Assembly (NCBI GenBank): GCA_020692235.1
Contig: JAIMKU010000015.1
Coordinates: 1 to 37,625, forward strand
From: Hydrogenophilus sp.
GTDB taxonomy: Bacteria > Pseudomonadota > Gammaproteobacteria > Burkholderiales > Thiobacillaceae
Length of the DNA: 37,625 bases
Direction: 5' to 3'
The position numbers and the translations under genes are program-made. The notes beneath the pieces are model-generated. The model ran no database searches, had not been told where the DNA came from, and saw only the letters and a list, made by a program, of their open reading frames with translations. The first letter of the stretch is position 1. Each line of letters starts with the position of its first letter. Shown piece after piece: positions 6,376-15,496 of the stretch.

Positions 6376-8337
6376 TTACTCAACTGGTTCCGAAGTGCAA
6401 GGAATCGTTTCAGATTGTTTCGTGAAAAATGCCGTGGCGTCGACCTGTTTGCGGCTCCGGGTCATCGGCGGCAGCGATTGCCATATCCGCCGGCCATAGG
6501 GTTTCTCGACCAAACGCGGATCGCAGATCATCAGCACACCACGATCGCTTTCCCGGCGAATCAGCCGGCCGGCGCCCTGCTTCAGGTTGATGACCGCGTG
6601 GGGCAATTGATAGTCGAAGAACGGATTGCCGCCGGCCCGTTTCATGGCCTCGATGCGTGCCGCCAGGACCGGGTCGTCGGGCGGCTGGAATGGCAACCGG
6701 TCGATCATGACTAGCGAGAGGGCATCGCCGGCCACGTCGACGCCTTCCCAGAAACTCTGGCTGCCGAGCAACACCGCGTTACCCAGTTCCCGAAAGCGGT
6801 TGAGCAGCTCGCTGCGGCTGCCGCTGCCCTGCAACAACAAAGGCATGACCGGCCCTTCCGAGTGCATCTTTTCCAGCACCAGGCCATGGGCCTCGTTCAT
6901 GGCCCTGAGCGAGGTAAACAGCAGGAACGCCCGGCCGCCGCTGGCCTTGAGTACCGGCCAGACGGCCTCGACCACGGCCCGGGTATAGCCCGGCGAATTG
7001 GGATCGGGCATCCCTTCTGGGACATAGAGCAAGGCCTGGTTGGGATAATCGAACGGGCTGTCCCAATAACCGGTATCCGCGTCGGTCAGGCCAATCTGAC
7101 CAAGAAAGTGGCTGAAGTCGCCGCGCACCGCCAAGGTGGCCGAGGTAAACACCCAGGCCCGGCTGTCCTGTTGCAGTTGCCGGGCGAACAATTCGCCAAC
7201 ATCCAGCGGCGTGATGTGCAACAGCACCGCGTGCTGAGTCGCTTCCAACCAGCGTATCTGATCGCCCGCCGCCGTCACGTCCAGCCAATCGTTGAGCACG
7301 GCCTCGGTCTGACGGCAGCGCTCAAGGCAACTCTTCAGGCCTTCCGAGCGTTCCGCCTGAGCGCCCAGCAGGCGTTCAAGTTCGGCCAGATCGGTGCGCA
7401 ACACCGCCAGCGACTGGGCGAATTCGCTCTTCTGTAGGGCCTGGACGGCCGGCAGCCGCATCGGCAGAGTGCCCAACGCGATCCGGACCTCGCGGGCCGC
7501 CGCATCGACCTGAGCCGCGTATTGAGGCAGATCGACGCAATCGCCGGCCGCTGCCGCCGTCTCCTGGCGGATGTCCCGGGTCAGGTCCACGACCATGCCT
7601 GTGGTGATCGTGCGGCCAAAGAACAGGCTGGCGATCTCGGGCAATTGATGGGCCTCGTCGAAGATGACCGCATTGCAGGCCGGCAACAATTCGCCCGCGC
7701 CCTCGTCCTTGAGCCATACGTCGGCGAAGAACAGGTGATGGTTGATGACCACCAGATCGGCCTCCAGCGCTTTTTTTCGGGCCTTGAGCAGGAAGCAGTC
7801 CTGGTGTTTCGGGCAGTCCCCGCCCAGACAATTGTCGCGAGTGGAGGTTGCAAAGGACCAGGCCAGCGAGTTTTCGGGCACTTCCGACAGGGCCATGCGG
7901 TCGCCGGTACTGTCGATCCGGGCAAACTGGGCAATGCGGCGTAGGTGCCGGGCCTGCTCCTGGGTGGTCAGCCGGGCATCGGCCAGTGCCTGCTCCAGGT
8001 GATAGTGGCAAACGTAATTGGCCCGGCCCTTGAGCAAGGCCACCTGAATCGGCCGCTTGAGGGCCTTGCGCACGGCCGGGATGTCGCGGTGGAAAAGCTG
8101 ATCCTGCAAGGTCTTGCTGCCGGTGGACAGGATGCATTTGCCGCCCGCGAGCATGGTGGGGATCAGATACGCCAGCGTCTTGCCGGTGCCGGTGCCCGCT
8201 TCCAGCACCAATTGCGTCCGTGACTCCAGGGCGGAAAAAACCCGCCGCGCCATCTCAAGTTGTTGCCCGCGCGGCCGATAATGCGTAATGACGGCCTTGA
8301 GCGGACTCGCATCGGAAAAGTAATCGTCCAGGTCCAT
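6376..8337 (-). CDS. dinG: DinG/YoaA-family Fe-S ATP-dependent DNA helicase
   Basis: A superfamily 2, XPD-like 5'-3' helicase linked to repair and removal of unusual DNA structures. The protein of 653 residues has Walker A EAGTGTGKT (about 46-54), a DEAH box VIFDEAHQLPE, and four Cys for a 4Fe-4S cluster (one in NYVCHYH, three in CLGGDCPKHQDC). Late helicase motifs include GSQSFWEGVD and GAGRLIRRESDRG. Length and layout resemble YoaA-type proteins at least as much as E. coli DinG. The ATG at 8337 gives MDLDDYFSD; the longer ORF start adds 16 residues that fit the family less well. It heads the minus-strand cluster leading to the secreted peptide, HIRAN and tsaB genes. Confidence 0.92.
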   Translation of the reverse strand: MDLDDYFSDASPLKAVITHYRPRGQQLEMARRVFSALESRTQLVLEAGTGTGKTLAYLIPTMLAGGKCILSTGSKTLQDQLFHRDIPAVRKALKRPIQVALLKGRANYVCHYHLEQALADARLTTQEQARHLRRIAQFARIDSTGDRMALSEVPENSLAWSFATSTRDNCLGGDCPKHQDCFLLKARKKALEADLVVINHHLFFADVWLKDEGAGELLPACNAVIFDEAHQLPEIASLFFGRTITTGMVVDLTRDIRQETAAAAGDCVDLPQYAAQVDAAAREVRIALGTLPMRLPAVQALQKSEFAQSLAVLRTDLAELERLLGAQAERSEGLKSCLERCRQTEAVLNDWLDVTAAGDQIRWLEATQHAVLLHITPLDVGELFARQLQQDSRAWVFTSATLAVRGDFSHFLGQIGLTDADTGYWDSPFDYPNQALLYVPEGMPDPNSPGYTRAVVEAVWPVLKASGGRAFLLFTSLRAMNEAHGLVLEKMHSEGPVMPLLLQGSGSRSELLNRFRELGNAVLLGSQSFWEGVDVAGDALSLVMIDRLPFQPPDDPVLAARIEAMKRAGGNPFFDYQLPHAVINLKQGAGRLIRRESDRGVLMICDPRLVEKPYGRRIWQSLPPMTRSRKQVDATAFFTKQSETIPCTSEPVE

Positions 8338-8378
8338 TAGCGCAGTGTAGCGGATGGTGTCTTGTGAAAGGAAACGAC

Positions 8379-8768
8379 ATGCCACGCTGGTTGGTAATTG
8401 TGTTGGCCCTGGCGGTGGCGCATTCGGCTTGCGCCAAAGAGGTCACCCTGGCCAGTTGTCTGCAACAGGCCTTGCGCGCCGAGGACCGCCTCTATCGCCT
8501 GGGTGGCGACGAATTCGCCGCGCTGCTCCAGGACACCACCATAGAGCAGGCCGAGGTCATCGTTCGACGCTGCCAGGAACAGATCGAAAGACACGACTTC
8601 GGCCAATATGGGCTGACCATGCCGGTGGTGCTGAGCATCGGCGTTGCCCAGGCCGATCCGGACCTAACCTTCAACGAGGTGCTAAGGCGCGCCGATGCCG
8701 CCATGTACCGCGCCAAGCAGTCAAGCGACCGGAAGGTGGTGTTCCATGGAGCGACGACAGACTCCTAG
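8379..8768 (+). pseudogene. GGDEF-domain remnant fused to a signal peptide
   Basis: The reading frame is open for 129 residues. It begins with a signal peptide (PRWLVIVLALAVAHSACA) and after only about ten further residues joins the C-terminal half of a GGDEF domain: LRAEDRLYRLGGDEFAALL, then LSIGVAQAD and RRADAAMYRAKQ. The N-terminal half of the domain, with the metal-binding DxDxFK and the NDxxGH region, is missing, so it cannot be an active diguanylate cyclase. AAAGGA lies before ATG 8379. The simplest reading is an in-frame internal deletion in a longer sensor cyclase gene. The stretch EVTLASCLQQAL could belong to the original N-terminal protein or to the GGDEF helix, so the junction is not exact. 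Confidence 0.75.
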
Positions 8769-8777
8769 GCCCGACGA

Positions 8778-11700
8778 TCAGGCCGCCTCGGCCAGCTTGA
8801 CCGCATCCTCCACGTCCACAGCCACCGGCCGTGAGACGCCCGGCTCGGGCATGGTCACGCCGATCAAGTGAGTAGCCAGTTCCATGCTGATCCGGTTGTG
8901 GGTGATGAACATGAACTGGGTCTGTTCCGACATCTTGGCCACCAGGCGGCAAAGGCGTTCGGTGTTGCTGTCGTCGAGCGGCGCGTCGACCTCGTCCAGG
9001 ATGCAGAACGGGGCCGGGTTCAGGCTAAAAAAGGCGAATACCAGCGAGATGGCGGTCAAGGTCTTCTCGCCGCCCGAGAGTAGATGGATGGAACTGTTCT
9101 TCTTTCCCGGCGGCTGGGCCATGACCACCAGGCCGGCGTCGAGTATTTCCTCGCCGGTGAGTATCAGTTGCGCCTCACCGCCGCCGAACAGTTCGATGAA
9201 CAGGCGCCGGAACGATGCGCTCACCGTTTCGTAGGTGGCCTTGAGCCGGGCGCGGCTCTCGGCGTCTATGCGCTGGATAACCTCTTCCAGGGTGGCCGCG
9301 GCGGTAGCCAGATCCTCGGCCTGAGCGTCAAGGTAATCCTTGCGCTGGCGGGCCGTGTCCAACTCCTCCAGGACCGCCATATTGACTGCGCCGAGATCGG
9401 CTATCGCCCCGCCTAGCCGCTCGATGTCGGCATTCAGGCCGCTGTCGCGCAGATCGGCGGTGAGTTTTTCGGCCAGCGCGGCCTCATCCTGTTCCAGCAA
9501 CTGCTCGGCAAATTGTTCTTCCTTGAGCCGGGCCTCCTGAAGCTTTAATTCCAGGGCCTGAACATTGGCCCGCAGCGGCTCCAGCTTGCGTTCGGTGAGG
9601 ATACGGCCCTGTTCCAGCTCGCGCAGTTTCTGGTTCGCCCCTTCCATCGCCTCCCGTACCGCCACCAGGGCGATTTCGGCCGCCTTGCGGCGTTCCAGCG
9701 CGGCCAGCATCTCGTCCTGAACCACGACTTCGTCCAGGCCCTGCAACTGGTCTTCCAGTGCCTGCCCACCGAGCGTCAGTTCATCCAGCAGGCGGTCGGT
9801 CTGCTGCCGGCGTTCGACCAAGGCATCAAAACGGCTGGCCAGGGTCTTGACCCGGAAACCGGCCTCCTGGGCCTCGCGCTCGTCCCGACGCAGTCGCTCG
9901 CGCAGGGTGGCGACGGCGGTCTCCTGTTCGCGTCGCGCGGCCAGTTCGGTATCCAGGTTTCCTTGGGTGTATTCCTGTTGCAGCTTGACTTCCTGGTAGC
10001 GCGCCTCGGCCTCTTCCCGGCCCATTGCCTCCTCGGCCAATTGTTCCGCCAATTCAGCCAGGTCATCGTCCAGTTGCCGGCGCCGTTCATCCAGACGCTT
10101 GACCGTCTCGCTCTCCTTGACCAAGACCATCTGGCATTGGTGGGCCTCGGTCTGCGACCGGTCGATCTCGGCCTGGGTATCTTCCATCTCGCGGCGGGCG
10201 TCCCGCACCCTCTCGCCGGCCTCTTCGACCATTTCGCGGACCTCGTCGTGCAGCCGCTCGGCCTCCTTCAGTCGCACGCTCATGATTTCGATGTCGCGCG
10301 AGCGTTTCAGTAACCCCTGATGGCTCTTGTCCCGGGCGTTGTAGGTGATCGCGGCGCGGCCGACCAGATGCCCCAGCGGGGTGGCAATCAGGCCGCCGGC
10401 CGGCAGTCGTTCGCGCTGGGCGACGGCAGAGGCGAGGTCTGGCGCGGTAAAGACCAGCGCCAGCCAATCGGCCAGCAAAAGCTCGGCGTATCTATCTACG
10501 GTGCGTATCCGCTCAACCAGTCTGGGCAGGTCGAAGGTTGCCGCCGGGCCGCCATGCGCCGCAGCGCGCGCCAACGCCAGGTCCAAACGGCCTTCCGGCG
10601 GCGCGTTCAGCCAGTCGGCCCGGTTCTCGGTCAGGAGCGCCGTCAGACGCTCACCCAGCGCCGCCTCCGCTGCCGCTTCCCAACCCGGTTCGACCCGGAT
10701 TTCCTGCCACAGCCGGTGACACTCGTTCAGCCCCTGTCGGGCCAGCCAGGCTTGGCCTTCCTCCTCGCTGTTGCTGGCCTGTTCTTGCAGTTTTTTCAGT
10801 GCCGACAGTTCGGCCGCCAGCCGGTGCAGGTCGCGGCTGGATTGATCGAGTTGTTCGGCGGCATCGCGGCGGGCGCTTTCCAGCGCGGGGAAATCAGCGC
10901 GCAGGTCGTCCTGTTGCGCCTTCAGCCGTTCCACCTGTTGATTCGCCTCTGCCAGGTCCTGTTGCAAATCGGCCAGGAGTTGCGGCGTGGCATTGCCCAA
11001 GGCCGAGCGTTCCTGGCTGAGTCGGGTCTGGCGGGCCTTGACCTGTTCGATGGCCCGCTCGGCGTGCTGCCGGTGGGTCAGTTCGACCTGGGCCTGGCGT
11101 TCGAGGCCGGCCATCTCGCGCTGACGCTCGGCGTAGCGGCGCTGGGCCGCTTCCAGGGTTTGCTCGGCATCGGGCAGGTTGTGCGCCGATTCCAGCGCCT
11201 TATTGGCCAAGCTCTCGGCCAGTTCACGGGCGGCCTCGCCATCCATCCGACATTGCTCGATCTGCTCGGCCAGGGTTTCCTGGTCCAGCCGGGTCTGCTC
11301 GGCCCGCTCGCCGAGTCGTTGCAAATCGTTTTGCAACCGTTCGCGGTTTTCCTTGATATGGCGCTGGGCCTGTTCCAGCCGGCTCGCCTCGGCGCCCTCG
11401 GCGTAGAAATGCGCCTGGGCCTGATTGACCGCCTCGGTGGCGGAGAACTGCTCCAGCCGGGCGCTCTCCAGTTCGCTTTCCAGTCGCCGCAGCTCGGCCA
11501 TGGCGGCCTCGATGTCGTTATGGGCGCGGGCCATGTCCTGTGCCAGCCGGGCCTGCCGGGCCTGAGCGTCGCGCTTGCGTAGCAGCGACAACAGGCCTTC
11601 CTTCAGGGTCTTTTCCTGGCTCAGGGCGAAATAGCGTCGGGCCACCTCGGCCTGGCTGGTCAAACGCTCCAACTGGCCGGCCAACTCGGCGCGTATGTCA

Positions 11701-12284
11701 TCGACCCGGGCCAGGTTTTCGTGGCTGTCGCGCAGTCGGCTCTCGGCTTCCTTGCGCCGCTCCTTGTACTTGGACACCCCGGCCGCCTCTTCCAGATAGC
11801 CGCGTAGTTCCTCGGGCTTCGATTCGATGATCCGGGAGATCATCCCCTGCTCGATGATGGCGTAGGCATCGCCTCCCAGACCGGTGCCCAGAAACAGGTC
11901 GTAGACATCCTTGCGCCGGACCTGGATATTGTTGATGTAATAACTGGAATCGCCGGCGCGCGTCAGCATCCGTTTTACTGAAATCTCGGCGTATTGCGAC
12001 CACTGCCCCTGCGCCCGACCCTCGCTGTTGTCGAACAGCATCTCCACCGAGGCGCGCGATGCCGGCTTACGGTTGGCCGAGCCGTTGAAGATGACGTCCT
12101 GCATGGTTGAGCCGCGCAGTTCCCGCGCCTTGGACTCGCCCAGCACCCAGCGCACGGCGTCGATCACATTGGACTTGCCGCAGCCGTTCGGGCCGACGAT
12201 GCCGGTCAGGCGCGCAGGGGCCGGTATGGTGACGGGGTCGACAAAGGACTTGAACCCAGCGAGATGAATGTGTTTTAGACGCAA
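8778..12284 (-). CDS. smc: Chromosome segregation protein SMC
   Basis: SMC is the ATPase core of bacterial condensin and compacts and separates chromosomes with ScpA and ScpB, which are not in this window. The 1168-residue protein has Walker [10 protein letters not shown] (31-39), two long coiled-coil arms rich in Glu, Arg, Gln and Ala, a hinge near the middle (around [12 protein letters not shown]), the ABC signature LLSGGEKTL and Walker [14 protein letters not shown]. The N-terminus [16 protein letters not shown] matches the family exactly. The only possible initiation codon there is TTG at 12284, because a TAA lies seven codons upstream and no ATG or GTG intervenes. No clear ribosome site precedes it. 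The gene is divergent from queF across a 58-nt gap. Confidence 0.97.
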   Translation of the reverse strand: MRLKHIHLAGFKSFVDPVTIPAPARLTGIVGPNGCGKSNVIDAVRWVLGESKARELRGSTMQDVIFNGSANRKPASRASVEMLFDNSEGRAQGQWSQYAEISVKRMLTRAGDSSYYINNIQVRRKDVYDLFLGTGLGGDAYAIIEQGMISRIIESKPEELRGYLEEAAGVSKYKERRKEAESRLRDSHENLARVDDIRAELAGQLERLTSQAEVARRYFALSQEKTLKEGLLSLLRKRDAQARQARLAQDMARAHNDIEAAMAELRRLESELESARLEQFSATEAVNQAQAHFYAEGAEASRLEQAQRHIKENRERLQNDLQRLGERAEQTRLDQETLAEQIEQCRMDGEAARELAESLANKALESAHNLPDAEQTLEAAQRRYAERQREMAGLERQAQVELTHRQHAERAIEQVKARQTRLSQERSALGNATPQLLADLQQDLAEANQQVERLKAQQDDLRADFPALESARRDAAEQLDQSSRDLHRLAAELSALKKLQEQASNSEEEGQAWLARQGLNECHRLWQEIRVEPGWEAAAEAALGERLTALLTENRADWLNAPPEGRLDLALARAAAHGGPAATFDLPRLVERIRTVDRYAELLLADWLALVFTAPDLASAVAQRERLPAGGLIATPLGHLVGRAAITYNARDKSHQGLLKRSRDIEIMSVRLKEAERLHDEVREMVEEAGERVRDARREMEDTQAEIDRSQTEAHQCQMVLVKESETVKRLDERRRQLDDDLAELAEQLAEEAMGREEAEARYQEVKLQQEYTQGNLDTELAARREQETAVATLRERLRRDEREAQEAGFRVKTLASRFDALVERRQQTDRLLDELTLGGQALEDQLQGLDEVVVQDEMLAALERRKAAEIALVAVREAMEGANQKLRELEQGRILTERKLEPLRANVQALELKLQEARLKEEQFAEQLLEQDEAALAEKLTADLRDSGLNADIERLGGAIADLGAVNMAVLEELDTARQRKDYLDAQAEDLATAAATLEEVIQRIDAESRARLKATYETVSASFRRLFIELFGGGEAQLILTGEEILDAGLVVMAQPPGKKNSSIHLLSGGEKTLTAISLVFAFFSLNPAPFCILDEVDAPLDDSNTERLCRLVAKMSEQTQFMFITHNRISMELATHLIGVTMPEPGVSRPVAVDVEDAVKLAEAA

Positions 12285-12303
12285 CGAAAGAGGCTTCGGG
12301 TTT

Positions 12304-12309
12304 TATAAT
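12304..12309 (+). promoter_or_regulatory. Possible -10 element for queF
   Basis: A perfect TATAAT lies 34 nt before the queF ATG, in the only AT-rich patch between queF and the divergent smc. No good -35 sits at 16-18 nt, so this is a weak call. The opposite strand of the same patch reads TATAAA and could serve smc with a leader of about 10 nt. Confidence 0.3.
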
Positions 12310-12342
12310 CTGCGCCCACATTTTAACTGCCCGGCTAAAAAC

Positions 12343-12762
12343 ATGCCCAGCCAACCGCAAAAAACCCTGGAAACCTTCGTCAACCCAAGCACGGAGCGGG
12401 ACTATCAGATACACATCGAGGCCCCGGAATTCACCTGTCTATGTCCCAAGACCGGCCAACCCGACTTCGCCACCCTGTTTTTAGACTATATCCCGGACCT
12501 GAACTGCGTCGAGTTGAAGAGTCTGAAGCTCTATATCTGGTCGTTCCGTGGCGAGGGCCATTTTCACGAGGCGGTGACCAACCGCATCCTGAACGATCTG
12601 GTCAAGGCCATCGGCCCACGTTTCATGCGCCTGACTGCCAAGTTCTATGTGCGCGGCGGCATCTTCACCAACGTCGTGGCCGAACACCGCAAGGCCGGCT
12701 GGCAAGCCCAGCCCAAGGTCGAATTGAGCCAATTTCCGGCGCAATCGAATATCCGGGGCTAG
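12343..12762 (+). CDS. queF: NADPH-dependent 7-cyano-7-deazaguanine reductase
   Basis: QueF reduces preQ0 to preQ1, the last soluble step before queuosine is built into tRNA. This is the short single-domain form of 139 residues. The active-site segment is [13 protein letters not shown], with the nucleophile Cys34 and the general acid Asp41 at the family spacing of seven. The QueF signature [14 protein letters not shown] follows at 57-70, then [12 protein letters not shown] for substrate binding. I use ATG 12343; the ORF track extends 25 codons into the intergenic region. No preQ1 riboswitch is visible in the short leader. The last 17 nt, including the stop codon, are duplicated directly downstream. 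Confidence 0.95.
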   Translation: MPSQPQKTLETFVNPSTERDYQIHIEAPEFTCLCPKTGQPDFATLFLDYIPDLNCVELKSLKLYIWSFRGEGHFHEAVTNRILNDLVKAIGPRFMRLTAKFYVRGGIFTNVVAEHRKAGWQAQPKVELSQFPAQSNIRG

Positions 12763-12779
12763 CGAATATCCGGGGCTAG
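12746..12779. repeat. 17-bp perfect tandem duplication at the end of queF
   Basis: CGAATATCCGGGGCTAG occurs twice in tandem (12746-12762 and 12763-12779). The first copy is the queF 3' end, with TAG as its stop. The second copy repeats the stop but is not translated. Confidence 0.95.
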
Positions 12780-12842
12780 CGGCAAGGCAATCGCGCAGAG
12801 GCAGAAAATCGATTGAGTTCGGCGAACGGCTGAAAAAAAATC

Positions 12843-12917
12843 TGGTGGGCGGTATTGGTATCGAACCAACGACCCCTTCCGTGTGAAGGAAGTGCTCTAC
12901 CACTGAGCTAACCGCCC
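12843..12917 (-). tRNA. tRNA-Val(CAC)
   Basis: The 75-nt sequence folds into a full cloverleaf. The acceptor is GGGCGGT/ACCGCCC with a genomically encoded CCA, the D-arm is GCTC/GAGC, the anticodon stem CTTCC/GGAAG encloses loop TTCACAC, and the T-arm GTTGG/CCAAT has loop TTCGATA. Anticodon CAC reads GTG (Val). It lies antisense between two plus-strand genes, queF and gltX. A run of eight T starts 3 nt after the CCA and may help end transcription. Confidence 0.97.
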
Positions 12918-12928
12918 GAGAGCGGCGC

Positions 12929-12957
12929 ATTTTAAAGAGCCGGGCTAATCCGGTCAA
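12929..12957 (-). promoter_or_regulatory. Sigma-70 promoter of tRNA-Val
   Basis: On the minus strand TTGACC, a 17-nt spacer and TAAAAT lie just upstream of the tRNA, giving a start a few nt before its 5' end. The segment after the -10 is GCGCCGC, a GC-rich discriminator typical of stringently controlled stable-RNA promoters. Confidence 0.82.
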
Positions 12958-13019
12958 AGGCTTTTTCCGAAACGCCCGGCTTCCAGTAAAATTGCCCTTT
13001 CAAAAAAAGCCCCTCACTC

Positions 13020-14444
13020 ATGATCCGCACTCGATTCGCACCATCTCCCACCGGCTATCTGCACATCGGCGGCGCCCGCACGGCCTTGTTCTCCTGGGCG
13101 TATGCCCGCAAGCACGGCGGCCAGTTCGTGTTACGCATCGAAGACACCGACCGGGAGCGTTCGACCCAGGCCTCCGTGCAAGCGATCCTGGATGGTTTGA
13201 CATGGCTGGGCATCGACTGGGACGAGGGTCCGTTCTATCAAATGGAGCGCCTGGATCGCTACAAGACGGTTGCCGATCAGCTACTCGCCGAGGGCAAGGC
13301 CTATTACTGCTATGCCAGCAAGGAAGAGCTGGACGCCCTGCGCGAGAGCCAGCGGGCGCGCGGCAAGAAACCTCGCTATGACGGTCGCTGGCGACCGGAG
13401 ACCAACAAGATATTGCCGGAACCGCCGGCCGGGGTAATACCGGTGATCCGGTTCAAGACCCCGCGCGCAGGCGCGGTCACCTTCAACGATCTAATCAAAG
13501 GGCCGATCACCGTCGCCAACAGCGAACTGGACGACCTGGTCATCATGCGCGGCGACGGCGTGCCGACCTACAACTTCGGCGTGGTGATCGACGATTGGGA
13601 CATGGGCATCAGCCACGTCATCCGCGGCGACGATCATGTCAACAATACCCCGCGTCAGGTCAACATCCTGAATGCGCTCGGCGCGCCAGTTCCGGTCTAT
13701 GGCCATGTACCGATGATCCTGGGCCATGACGGTGAACGCCTGTCCAAGCGCCACGGCGCGGTATCGGTATTGCAATATCAGGAGGATGGCTATCTGCCCG
13801 AGGCGCTGATGAACTATCTGGCTCGGCTGGGCTGGGGTCACGGTGATGCCGAAAAATTCAGCAAGGATGAATTCATAGAATGGTTCAATCTGGAAGGGGT
13901 CAGCCATGCGCCCGGCCGATTCAACCAGGAAAAGCTGGCCTGGCTAAACCAGCAATACCTGAAAGAGGCCGATAATGGCCGCCTCGCCGAACTGGCCCTG
14001 CCCTTTCTGGCCAAGCAGGGCATCGACACGGCGGGCGGCCCGGCGCTGGCCGACTTGATGGCTCTACTGAAGGAGCGTACCGCCACCGTCGAAGAGCTGG
14101 CCGATGCCGCTCATATCTTCTATCGCCATAACCTGGCGGCCGTCGAGGACCTGCAAGCCAGGTTGGAGCCGGCCGCCCTGCCCGCCTTTGAACAACTACA
14201 GGCCGAGCTGAATACCGTGGTTTGGGAAGCCGACGTCTTGAATCGGCTGTTCAAGGACACCGCCAAGGCATTCGGACTGAAGATGGGACAGATCGGCGTC
14301 CCGCTGCGCCTGGTCCTGTTTGGTACCGCGCATACGCCATCACTCGACGCCACCCTGGTCGCGCTCGGCCGTGCAGAAACCCTGCGCCGTTTCGCCACCG
14401 CCTGGCCGCATGCCCTGGCCGCGCTACAGACACGCGGCGGTTGA
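13020..14444 (+). CDS. gltX: Glutamate--tRNA ligase
   Basis: A class I aminoacyl-tRNA synthetase that charges tRNA-Glu. The 474-residue length is normal for bacterial GltX. The catalytic fold opens with RFAPSPTGYLHIGGARTALF (the HIGH-type motif is HIGG at 15-18), and the second signature is RLSKRHGA near residue 240. The GluRS segment RIEDTDRERS is also present. The C-terminal helical half is the anticodon-binding part. The start ATG 13020 gives the standard MIRTRFAPSPTG; there is no good ribosome site. A TAAAAT at 12987-12992 could be its -10 element, but the matching -35 is poor. Confidence 0.97.
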   Translation: MIRTRFAPSPTGYLHIGGARTALFSWAYARKHGGQFVLRIEDTDRERSTQASVQAILDGLTWLGIDWDEGPFYQMERLDRYKTVADQLLAEGKAYYCYASKEELDALRESQRARGKKPRYDGRWRPETNKILPEPPAGVIPVIRFKTPRAGAVTFNDLIKGPITVANSELDDLVIMRGDGVPTYNFGVVIDDWDMGISHVIRGDDHVNNTPRQVNILNALGAPVPVYGHVPMILGHDGERLSKRHGAVSVLQYQEDGYLPEALMNYLARLGWGHGDAEKFSKDEFIEWFNLEGVSHAPGRFNQEKLAWLNQQYLKEADNGRLAELALPFLAKQGIDTAGGPALADLMALLKERTATVEELADAAHIFYRHNLAAVEDLQARLEPAALPAFEQLQAELNTVVWEADVLNRLFKDTAKAFGLKMGQIGVPLRLVLFGTAHTPSLDATLVALGRAETLRRFATAWPHALAALQTRGG

Positions 14445-14492
14445 CCGCCTGGCCCGATGAAGAACGATAAAAAACCCGCTGCTTTGCAGAAG

Positions 14493-14854
14493 ATGAAGCT
14501 CATCGCCTCATTGACCAGCCCGTTCGCCCGCAAGGTGCGCATCGTCGCCAATGAAAAGCGCGTCGATTTCGACCTGGTGCTCGACAATCCATGGGAGCCG
14601 AACAGTCATGTCCCGGAGTACAACCCATTAGGCATGGTGCCGGTCTGGCCGCTCTGAGCGCCGACATCGGTATGAACAAATGGTGTCTGGGCGAGTTTTT
14701 CACCTTGGCCGACATCGCTGTGGGCTGCACCCTGGGTTATCTCGATCTGCGCTTCCCCGAGATCGACTGGCGCCGCTCCCAACCGCACCTGTCCGAACTC
14801 TACGACCGCCTCATGCAGCGGCCGACCTTCATGGACACCGCGGCCAAGTCATAA
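14493..14854 (+). pseudogene. Glutathione S-transferase-like gene with internal deletion
   Basis: The first 52 codons encode the thioredoxin-like N-terminus of a GST (MKLIASLTSPFARKVRIVAN, then NPWEPNSHVPEYNPLG). The frame then runs into TGA at 14655-14657. From about 14645 a different frame carries the typical GST C-terminus: LAALSADIGMNKWCLGEFF, LADIAVGCTLGYLDLRFP, LYDRLMQRPTF. Compared with an ordinary GST of about 200 residues, roughly 80 residues are missing at the junction and the frame is shifted. This is a deletion, not just a sequencing error of one base. The gene ends 1 nt before the convergent, equally damaged CDF gene. It follows gltX by 48 nt. Confidence 0.85.
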
Positions 14855-14855
14855 A

Positions 14856-15466
14856 TCAGGATGGCCCGGCCTCGACCGGATCGACATGGGTCATGACTGT
14901 CATCACCGGGAAACCTGCCATAAGTCGACGCTCGACCTCCTCGGCTATGTCGTGGCCAGCCCTGACCGGGATATCGCCAGCCACCTCCAGATGGACATCG
15001 ACCACGATGAGGTCGGCCATCTTGCGGGTATGCAGATCATGCACGCCCAACACCCCGGTGTGTCCTCGATCATCGCCCGCATCCCCGCCAGGGTCTCGGC
15101 ATCGACTGCCCGGTCCATCAAATCGCCAAGCGCGCTCCAGGCAAAATTCCAACCCATCCTGGCTACCATCAAGCCAACCACCAATGCCGCCACCGGATCG
15201 AGCAGCGGATAGCCGAGCAAATTGCCCACGATGCCGCCGGCCACCACCAGCGACGAAGCGGCATCCGAGCGGGCGTGCCAGGCATTGGCGATCAACAGCG
15301 AGTGGATGCCATCGGCGACCAGACCTTGCGAACCGGAGATGAAGCCGATCGCGATCTGCCCGGTGCTGAGCATGATATTGACGGCCACGCTGACCAGCGT
15401 GCTGCGTTTGCTGGCTGCGTGTCGCGCCGGGGTGTCTTCTTCGAGTTTTCTTAGCGCTGGTTCCAT
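14856..15466 (-). pseudogene. Cation diffusion facilitator transporter, deleted and frameshifted
   Basis: CDF proteins export divalent metals across the inner membrane. The start EDTPARHAASKRSTLVSVAVN and SGSQGLVADGIHSL (first helices) are recognisable. The text then jumps in frame directly to LIANAWHARSDAASSLVV, which normally comes about 100 residues later, so helices 3-4 and the metal-site HPYGH-type segment are lost. A second lesion is a frameshift at a run of four C (15053-15056), after which VLGVHDLHTRKMADLIVVDV continues in another frame to the normal end (MTHVDPVEAG). Either change would inactivate it. The ATG at 15466 is 30 nt downstream of the tonB stop, so it is the last gene of that operon. 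Confidence 0.87.
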
Positions 15467-15496
15467 AGTTATCTCAGGTTCAAGTCCGGCAAACTC

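Noticed and set aside
10320-11582. 420-residue plus-strand ORF
   Set aside because: It is a shadow of the smc coiled coil; high GC and codon bias keep the antisense frame open.
12481-12957. 158-residue minus-strand ORF across queF and the tRNA
   Set aside because: It reads through a tRNA gene and antisense to QueF; not a protein gene.
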